Part shown: positions 56,978 through 64,000 of the stretch, one piece after another
Layout: each line of letters begins with the position of its first letter
Numbering within the stretch: position 1 is the first letter of the stretch
Assembly: GCF_011745365.1 (NCBI RefSeq)
Contig: NW_024468916.1
Location: 1,781,630-1,845,629, forward strand
Reading direction: 5' to 3'
Length of the DNA stretch: 64,000 nt
DNA from: Cryphonectria parasitica EP155
Lineage: Eukaryota > Ascomycota > Sordariomycetes > Diaporthales > Cryphonectriaceae
Position numbers and translations under genes: made by a program
The notes under the pieces: generated by a model
What the model was told of the DNA's origin: nothing
Seen by the model: the letters and a program-made list of their open reading frames with translations, nothing else
Databases searched by the model: none

Positions 56978-58365
56978 TTCAGAAGGCCCTCCTTCCAAAA
57001 GTCCCTTTCTTGCTGCGCGAATTGTGCCGTTTGCGCATGCCACTTTAGTCTCACGGGGAGGGGAACCCTGTTGATATGACGCTGCGGCCCCTCTGAACCT
57101 GCTGGCTATTTGGCCACTAAAATCATCGATACACTGCAGAGAGGGTACTAAGAGGTGGGGTGTTTAGGGTCCAGACGTTCATGCTCTAGGGGCCCGTGTG
57201 GTAGCGATGGGGGGCAGGTTAGTGGGGTCGTTTGGGGAAATGGGAACCTGTTGTTGGGGAGCTATAGCTACCGCTATATGGTAGCCCCCTCCGCAGTGTC
57301 AATGCACATGATCGCCACGACCATCCAGAACTTCAGATGGAAACCCACCATGTTGGCCAGAAGCTTGAACCCGCATGCGACATTTGTGCGTGGTTCTTGG
57401 CCTATGCCGACATCCGGCCTACATCCTATCTGATGGAACAGCAGTCTACGTCAGTCTGACCCTGCTTCCCTCCATGTTCATCGAGATTGTGTTTCGAGAT
57501 GAGGTGAGGAAGATGATTGGTGAGATAGTCCGTTGTTCCTATCCGGGCGCAATGATATGCATACCAAAATGCTCTTCTCCAACCACGGTAATCACCTCCC
57601 AGCGACTCACAATCGTGGGGCGACGCCGCCCAGATCAGGTCATCATGCTGACCTCTTGCTGACCCGCTGACCATCACGTGCAAAGATGGATTGTCCACGC
57701 TTGTTTGTGGTGGTCGATCGTTGTCCGTATGGATCGTTGGTTGCATGGCTAGGAGCAGGAGACTACTGGAGCATCTCCGACCCTCATGATCCTTGATTCT
57801 GATACTAAACTTGCTATGTTCTGCCACCTTGTTTTATCTGCTTACGTGCAAGGCTGTTTCAGGACTTCTAGTTGCCGGTTGATGTGGACGCCACACTCAG
57901 GTGTTTCGGGCGAGTAACAAGAGGACCGCAACAGACATCATGATCCAGTCTGCTACCTTCTCCCCCAGGCGATCGTGTCTTCTGCTAGCCAGATATTCAT
58001 GGTTCCATCGGACGTGCTATCTTATCGGATTTCCTACTCATATACAACCTATTCGGCGTGGATTTATCTCGGTCGTATTAATCTCCTGTACTGTTCAAGA
58101 TTGATATCGCCTTATCTTGACTCACAAACGTCGCGATGAGTCAAGTGACAATACGACCCGCCATCGTGCCAGTCTTGCCGTCAATAGTCTCAAGTCAGGC
58201 GGCATACATAAATATCATGTTCACATAAGTAAACCTATTGATCGGTAGTAGAGTTTCAGACAACATCCACCAGCGCGTCGAGCAAACGGGCATACAGAGA
58301 TCGCCGAGGTCTTTATCAGCAATCGTGGTCTTACACAGCCAATTGTCTCATCACCTGCCGGGAAG
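56978..58365. other. Divergent spacer, no supported gene
   Basis: About 1.4 kb. A 30-codon frame at 58136-58228 begins like an acetyltransferase N-terminus (MSQVTIRPA) but stops; it is listed under rejected items. Confidence 0.45.
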
Positions 58366-58989
58366 ATGCCCGGAGACGAATATGCCACTGATCCGGAGGG
58401 ACAGCCGGCGCTTCAATCAGAACAATTGGACCCAGCCACTGACAACATTCAAAAGATGCACCGCCTCTTGACAGCTGCCGACGTTGAAAGCCGTCTACCG
58501 TCACTCCGTACCCTGCTTCAATCACTTGTAAACGACGACCCGGCGGCATCCTCCATTGGCTTCCTAGCCCCACTCTCAGACGCAGATGCAGACGAATATT
58601 GGAGGTCCGTCGCTGCAAAGCTAGATACGGTGCCTCAAACATGCTATTTGTTTGTAGTCTGGGGCTCCGACGCTCTCGACATCATGGGAACCGTGCAGCT
58701 GCAACTCATGCCCAAGGCCACACATGCCCACAGAGCCGAGATCGCAAAGCTGTTGGTTCGGCCCTCTGCCCAGCGGCGAGGGCTCGGCAGGAAGATGATG
58801 GACCACGTGGAGGACGTTGCACGAGGGTCTGACATCCAGCTCCTCACCTTGGACACCAAGACGGAAACCCCAGCTCGGGCCTTCTACGAACGCACTGGCT
58901 GGACAGTTTGGGGGACATGTCCTGAGTATGCTGCCTTTGCCGATGGTCGGTTAGGCAGCACGACGTTCTTCTACAAGAGCCTGAAATGA
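58366..58989 (+). CDS. GNAT N-acetyltransferase
   Basis: Single exon, 207 residues. Acetyl-CoA dependent acetyltransferase of the general GNAT type. The N-terminal strand and helix (MHRLLTAADVESRLPSLRTL) lead to the central strand AEIAKLLVRPSAQRRGLGRK, which has the R-x-x-G-x-G acetyl-CoA loop, then LLTLDTKTETPARAFYERTG, motif B, and a C-terminal strand (STTFFYKSL). No targeting signal. The acceptor is unknown; stand-alone GNATs of this size often acetylate small amines or xenobiotics. Its leader contains an acceptor-like CACAG at 58333-58337, so an upstream exon is conceivable. Confidence 0.9.
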   Translation: MPGDEYATDPEGQPALQSEQLDPATDNIQKMHRLLTAADVESRLPSLRTLLQSLVNDDPAASSIGFLAPLSDADADEYWRSVAAKLDTVPQTCYLFVVWGSDALDIMGTVQLQLMPKATHAHRAEIAKLLVRPSAQRRGLGRKMMDHVEDVARGSDIQLLTLDTKTETPARAFYERTGWTVWGTCPEYAAFADGRLGSTTFFYKSLK

Positions 58990-60064
58990 AGCTTTCTTAG
59001 AAGCAATCTGAGTGCTCGACATACCAGGGCAGACTAACTACAAAAGGGCTCCAGGCTCGCAAAATCAGGAGATGGTTGAACAGTATATCACTAGAATGAA
59101 AGGAAAAGAAAGGAAAAGTGATCAAATTGGGCAGGAAGCTCGATGGTGAGCATGATATCTAAATCTCAAAGATTTTGTAGATTCACCAATATTTCAGTGC
59201 ATGTGTGTTTGCACTCTGAGCCTCATCAAGAGATCAAGCTCTATTTTCTCCATGATAATCAATTGTAATGACCATGGAGTTTACAGTGGCATCAATCACG
59301 TTGGGGGACCCGAGTCTGCTAAATTTGGAATAATAAACGATTTATAATAACTTGACTGTGTCATGTAGACAACATCAGATTACTAGGCTCGTTCTCTCTG
59401 GAGAATCCTGTTCGTGATCGTTCAACATCACCCTGAACAATCCACAGATCATTCCCTTTCCCACGCAGTTGGCTTTACTGGTATTGAGAAAATCAACACA
59501 TTTCAACTGATCAGGCTCTGCAGGGAAGCAATCCAAAGCCAATAATTGGTGGATAAGCATGATACTTGTCAAATCGTCTCAAGCATTGTATTAAGACGTA
59601 ACAGGGTTATTATAGAGTAGTAATCTTTTGACTGAATAGCATTCCTCAGTCGTGATGGGCCCCTCCAGCTCTCATCTGAATGTTTCAATGCTGCTCAACA
59701 GTCTGGATGTCTTTTTCTACTCTTCTTCTTTTTTCTTTGCAAAGAAGTCTTCCAGAACAATTAGCACCGGAACCATGCTAGGGAGCAGGGCCTAAACTAG
59801 AGGGCATAATTATCATATGGCCTGTGATTCCCGTCCGGTGACAGGGCAGTCAATCCAGAGCTGGGAGTATCGACCAAGGCAGCAGGAAGTGGATCAAGTC
59901 ATGTGTGAAAATGGCAGAGTTCGAGTTCACAGTATATAGCTATGCAGCCTCGTCGAGTTGAAGATCGTGTGTTTCTCCATCGCTCGACCCTCGAAAGATC
60001 CAACATTCATCCATAGTTTCATGCCACTCTCCAGTGGAGGGCAGTGCCCTGGTAAGCTCACATC
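58990..60064. other. AT-rich intergenic, no supported gene
   Basis: Between convergent genes (GNAT and peroxin). No frame above 65 codons looks coding until the peroxin stop. Confidence 0.55.
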
Positions 60065-62339
60065 TTATTCGAGCCCCATGACAACCTCATCGCCTACTCC
60101 CCAGCTGTCGCCGCCCCTGCTGCTCGGCGAGCCAAGCCCAACACCTAAGCGCTCTAGGCTCGCCGCCTCATCCTCGCTCTGTGCCTCGCTCGTCCGTCTG
60201 GACCGCCGCTGCCGTGGGCTGCTCGTGATGCTATCCTTGTAAGTCTGGTTGAGGTTCTGCTGCGACTTGCTGTCTGTCACTCTCCTCCGCAGTGAGGGCA
60301 TCCTGAATCTCATCGACCGGGACGACGACGACAGCACGGAGGCAACGTCGTCGGCCTCGCCTCCTTCTTCCTTGATCTCTTGCAGCCCGTCAGTCTTCCG
60401 GTCGCCCAAGAGGTCTGTCGAGCTCATTGAGTCGGAGGTGGTCGTGAACGGGGGCGCCAGCGTTGGTAATGTTGGGCGTGGCGGGAGAGATGGCGGCCGT
60501 TCAGCGCCAAGTGTTGGGGTATTAGATGCTGGTAGTTCTTTGGCCTCCTCGTCCGCACCTTGTCGGGTGGTTGGTGTATTTTCTTCCTCTTCTTCATCAT
60601 CACTGCCGACCTCAACCAGCTCAGCATCGCGGTACCATTTACGTCGTCGTGTCCATCTGCCCCAGCCATCTTGACCGCGGCGGCCAGATTGCCACTGTAA
60701 GGAAGGACGTCAGTATGCTGTACAAGGAGCTCTCCAGGGGTTGGAAGTCTCAGCAGAGCTGTAGACATACCTTGTTATCGTAGTAGACCCATCCATTCCT
60801 CCCGGCCTCTCCATCATAATCCCAGGGCGCACGCTCCCCATCGCCGTCCGAGACAGCCTCATCCGGTACTCCATCCACCCTCCAGCGGCCGCCATCGACC
60901 CACCTCCAGCGCATGGTGCTGTCGTCCTCGACCTCGGGCAGCTCAAACTTGTCCTTGGAGGGCACTGGATTGTTGTGCTCGTCCGTCCACGCCGCCCTCT
61001 CGTAAGCAAACAAGCTATTTGTCCACCCGAGTCCGACCCATCGCCGCTGGTTCTCATATATGATAAACGTGAACCTGACGCCGGCGTCATTCGCACCACG
61101 GGCTCGCCGGATCGCCTTGGTCAGCTCCGACTCTTTGCTGGATGACGCGCGTCCGGTGGACTTTTTGTTGCTGGCGCTCATCGACTTCTCCAGGGCCTCC
61201 TGGGCCTTGGACTTCTTGCCCGGTGGGGTAGGCTTCTCAGGGATACTGATGTCCAGCCCCGTCAGCAGGGCCGCCAGCCGCCGTACGGTCGCGCTGCGCC
61301 AGAGTATCGTCCGCCCTGCCTTGACCACCCGTGCATGCCATGTGAGGACTATGGTCCCGAAGCACAACACAACCCTCCTTGTTGTGACGATCCGGAACGG
61401 GGGCAGCGTGAGCGCCACCCAGAACGGCGTGCACATCAGTATCCTAACCAACAACCTCGTCAGGGCGGGCCGCGTAGTGGCGCTCGTCGCGGTGCGCTGG
61501 GTGCTGAGGGAATCCGTCAGCTCCAGCAGCGGTTCCAGTAGGATATTGCACCGTGCAGTGAGCTCCTTGAGCGTCTCGACGATCTCGTCCAGCGTCTTCT
61601 GGTGCTTGGTGTTGGTCACTTCGGAGGGACCTCGACTATGACCCCCAGTCCCACCTCCTCCTGCTGCTGCTGACGCTGCCGCTGCCGCTCCTGTAGCTGC
61701 TGCAGGCCCCGAGCCTCCCACCGCCGCAGGGGGCTCTTCGCTCCCCGTGGTGCCACCGCTGCTGCTGCTGTTGTCTGTGCCTGAGCTACCCTTGCCTTTG
61801 CCTTTTGCCTTTGTCTTCGTCTTGGAAGGCGCCGCTCCGCCGGCCCCACCGTCCTCGCTCCAGCCTGAACTACTCAGTGGGCTGAAGCGGCGTCCGTACA
61901 TACCCCCGATGAGGAGGAAAACCAACAGCACAGGGCCGGCAAAACGTATGATGACATCTCCGTAGAGCACGACAGCCCAGAACAGGCCGACCAGCAGGAA
62001 GCTCTCCCATGGGTCTCCCGTCGTCCAGGTCAGCAATCCGGCCAGCTTATTCAGCGGCAGCAGGAACGGGTGACTGTAGGCAAGGGCGCGGGTGACCTGC
62101 GGCGGAGTGGCGAGGAGGAGAGGGGATTTCTGGTGGACGAGGATGGTCGAGAGGCGCTTTGCTGCCGAGATAGGCTGAGAGGTGGTGGAGGTGGCGAGGG
62201 TCAGAGGGGAGAAGGAGGCGTAGACGGGGGGTTGGGCGGGCGTCAGGTAGGAGGAGACGCTTGTTGGGTCATGGCTGGGCGTGCTGGAGGAGGCGGCGCT
62301 GTCGAGGGTGTCGCCTCGGGAGCGATGAGGAGTGGACAT
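60065..62339 (-). CDS. Pex30-type peroxin with dysferlin (DysF) domains
   Basis: ER/peroxisome membrane protein of the Pex24/Pex28-32 group that controls peroxisome number and ER contact sites. Exons 62339-60771 and 60694-60065 join in phase 0, giving 732 residues. Membrane-reticulon-like segments lie at about 110-148 (PWESFLLVGLFWAVVLYGDV) and 295-335. Between them is a Gly/Ala/Lys low-complexity linker. The DysF N-terminal part starts at about 421 (VRFTFIIYENQRRWVGLGW) and the DysF C part at about 505 (WDYDGEAGRNGWVYYDNKW), continuing over the junction with GWGRWTRRRKWYRDAEL. The Trp/Arg pattern is diagnostic. The C-terminal 180 residues are acidic and Ser-rich, probably phosphorylated. Confidence 0.9.
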
Positions 62340-64000
62340 GTGGGTGAGCCAAGGGGTGTCCTAGAAGAGGGGTTGACAAGTTGTGTTAGCCGGGCCTGCT
62401 CGTGACTGCTGATGGCTTGTGTCGTTTCCTCGTCTGTCTCGTCGTCTGGAGGAGAGGCAAGGCAGTTCAAATAAAGACCATAAAACGGGAGGGGACAATA
62501 ATGGAAGGAAGACACAGAGCTCAAAAGCCCTGACGGGGCACAAGACAAGGTAACATAATGGCGACTGATTTTCTCGAGATCCTAGAGTAGTAGTGGTAGT
62601 AGCAGCCGCGAACGTGGCAGCGACAGGGCTGCTGTTGTGGTGACACAAGGCAGTCAGGCGCAAAGGAGGAGGAGAAGGAGGAGGAGAAGGAGGAGGAGAA
62701 GGAGGAGGAGAAGGAGGAGGAGGAGGAGGAGGAGGAGGAGGTAGTGGTGGTTTGGGCTGATGTCTGATGTCGTTTGAAGGGTTTAAGGCTGCAAGGGGAG
62801 GAGGATGCCATAATTTGGAGTAGCGGGTATGGACCGCTGACGTCGGCCTCTCAGCTGCCACTGCACTATTGCTGCCCACTGATCGCCACCACCAAACACC
62901 AGCACTACCAGCGCGGACCTTCCTCCCAACGCTCGACTGACAAGACAGGAATGATGAAATACCGTTCGAATAAGAAATAGAAAGGAGGGGAAAGAAACGT
63001 AACAGAGAGGATGATAACTTACTAATGCAGCCATCTAAAAAATAACTGTTGTTTGTATGTATCGTCCTTCTCTTCATCGACCCTGATGCCTTGCCCCCTT
63101 CCCCAATCAATCAATCGAGCAATCAGTTTAGTCAGTCCAGCCAACGCTGGCACTTTGGTTCTCTCTCACTCTTCTGCTGCAGCTTGGACGCTCGATTTCT
63201 AGGCGGCCGTAGCACTGCAGATCCACAACACAACCTCTAAAGCTCAAAGCTGTTCGTGCTACGAAGTCATCGGCTGTCTGCTTCTGGAAGAAAAATAAAA
63301 GACTTTGGCTCGGTATGAACGGAATAGAAACTGTGTCGCTCGTCTGAACAGGAGCAGCAGCACGACGCATCAGACACAACCTCTGTCTCCCATATAGTTT
63401 GGTTTTCTTGTCAAGTTCGGTTGAGAGTAAGAAGGGGTAAAACAAAAAGTCGAATTTGGCAAGGAGGATCAAGGGACTTTGGCCACGTGAGATGCCAGGC
63501 TGGGGAGATGAAGCGAAGCAAAAGCGCCGGGGCCGCGGCGCTGACCTTCTTTTCTCATCCCTGCACATAATCACATGCCAAATGCTGATATGGCACAAGG
63601 ACGCACGTGGTATGGTCTGAAGTATCCACTACAGAAGGTTGGAAGGTTAGTATGTACCATAGTACACGCACGACACGTATAGCCTCACCGTCTACCGTCC
63701 TTGACCCACAACACGCTCTTCTCAACTACAAACTACACAATCGTGAGATTACATAGAAGAAGACGAAGAAATAAGATTCATTTTGCGTGGCTCTGTCGAG
63801 ACACGTCTTGTATACCCTCAGGTCATGGAACTCCAAAGAAGATGCAGACCTTTCCCTCCCTTGTGCAGCAAATGCCCTAGACCCGCCATGTCATGTACCA
63901 TTGTCTTTCCGGTCCTGCTATGTACCTGGCCTAAATTTCCCTTCCATCACGACAGCCTCCACCTCTTCGTCTTCCCTATTTACACCTACCAATCACGCGA
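62340..64000. other. Leader and upstream region of the peroxin gene
   Basis: The minus-strand frame from 63110 to 62361 (249 codons) is mostly low complexity (poly-Pro and Ser from the GGA repeat) and ends just before the peroxin start, so I treat it as 5' leader. The remaining kilobase shows short frames without motifs. Confidence 0.5.
62664..62742 (+). repeat. GGA/GAAGGA microsatellite
   Basis: About 79 bases of GGA units with regular GAAGGA interruptions, changing to pure GGA at the right end. It lies about 330 bases upstream of the peroxin ATG, where it reads as a pyrimidine (TCC) tract. Confidence 0.9.

Noticed and set aside
58136..58228. 30-codon frame starting MSQVTIRPA upstream of the GNAT gene
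   Set aside because: Looks like a GNAT N-terminus but stops after 30 codons, and the downstream gene already has its own first strand. Could be a relic; too short to annotate.
62361..63110. 249-codon minus-strand frame upstream of the peroxin
   Set aside because: Dominated by poly-Pro/Ser from the GGA microsatellite, with no motif; better explained as 5' leader.

Overview
The window is nuclear DNA of a filamentous ascomycete (Pezizomycotina), most probably a Sordariomycete. The evidence is a class II hydrophobin (a family confined to ascomycetes), compact single-exon or few-exon genes, short introns (about 60-150 bases) with GTAAGT/GTATGT-type donors, GC-rich coding sequence, and a gene set (2EXR, GT90, HAM1-like, DAL5-like, Pex30-like proteins) typical of moulds. 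I see no virus, plasmid, bacterial operon, CRISPR array, rRNA or convincing tRNA. I place 23 well-supported protein genes, many of which I reconstructed by joining exons, plus two weaker coding calls.

Layout. 0.3-12 kb is rich in secreted products: a class II hydrophobin with a Gly-Ser repeat, an Mpv17/PMP22 membrane protein, a HAM1-like protein, a secretory (LIP-type) lipase, and a large GH106-like rhamnosidase convergent with the lipase. 13-23 kb holds a 2EXR protein, a TPR protein, a small acidic protein, a peroxisomal (SKL-ending) acyl/coumarate-CoA ligase and a GFO/IDH/MOCA oxidoreductase. 23-30 kb holds an eight-exon DAL5-type transporter, a GNAT acetyltransferase and a COX14-like mitochondrial protein. 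30-36 kb has a repeat-rich spacer, a probable unlisted small gene, and a SmgGDS/RAP1GDS1-like armadillo protein. 36-45 kb has ribosomal protein eL13, a GT90 (CAP10-like) glycosyltransferase and an M20 carboxypeptidase. 46-48 kb carries a conserved fungal protein of unknown function whose frame stays open for 236 codons past its TAG stop. 51-56 kb has DAHP synthase (shikimate pathway), a single-pass membrane protein and mitochondrial ribosomal protein mL50. 56-62 kb has a 24-residue metallothionein, a second GNAT enzyme and a Pex30-type peroxin with dysferlin domains.

The genes do not form one obvious pathway or a biosynthetic cluster. Three products are peroxisome-linked or possibly so (CoA ligase with PTS1, Pex30-like peroxin, Mpv17/PMP22), but they are scattered among housekeeping genes and this may be chance. 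I did not find a clear undescribed system. The strongest anomaly is the in-frame continuation past a stop codon at 46.2-46.9 kb; next are a small gene hidden in the 32 kb spacer, a GC-AG intron in the transporter, and dinucleotide repeats sitting exactly at a start codon and at a splice acceptor.
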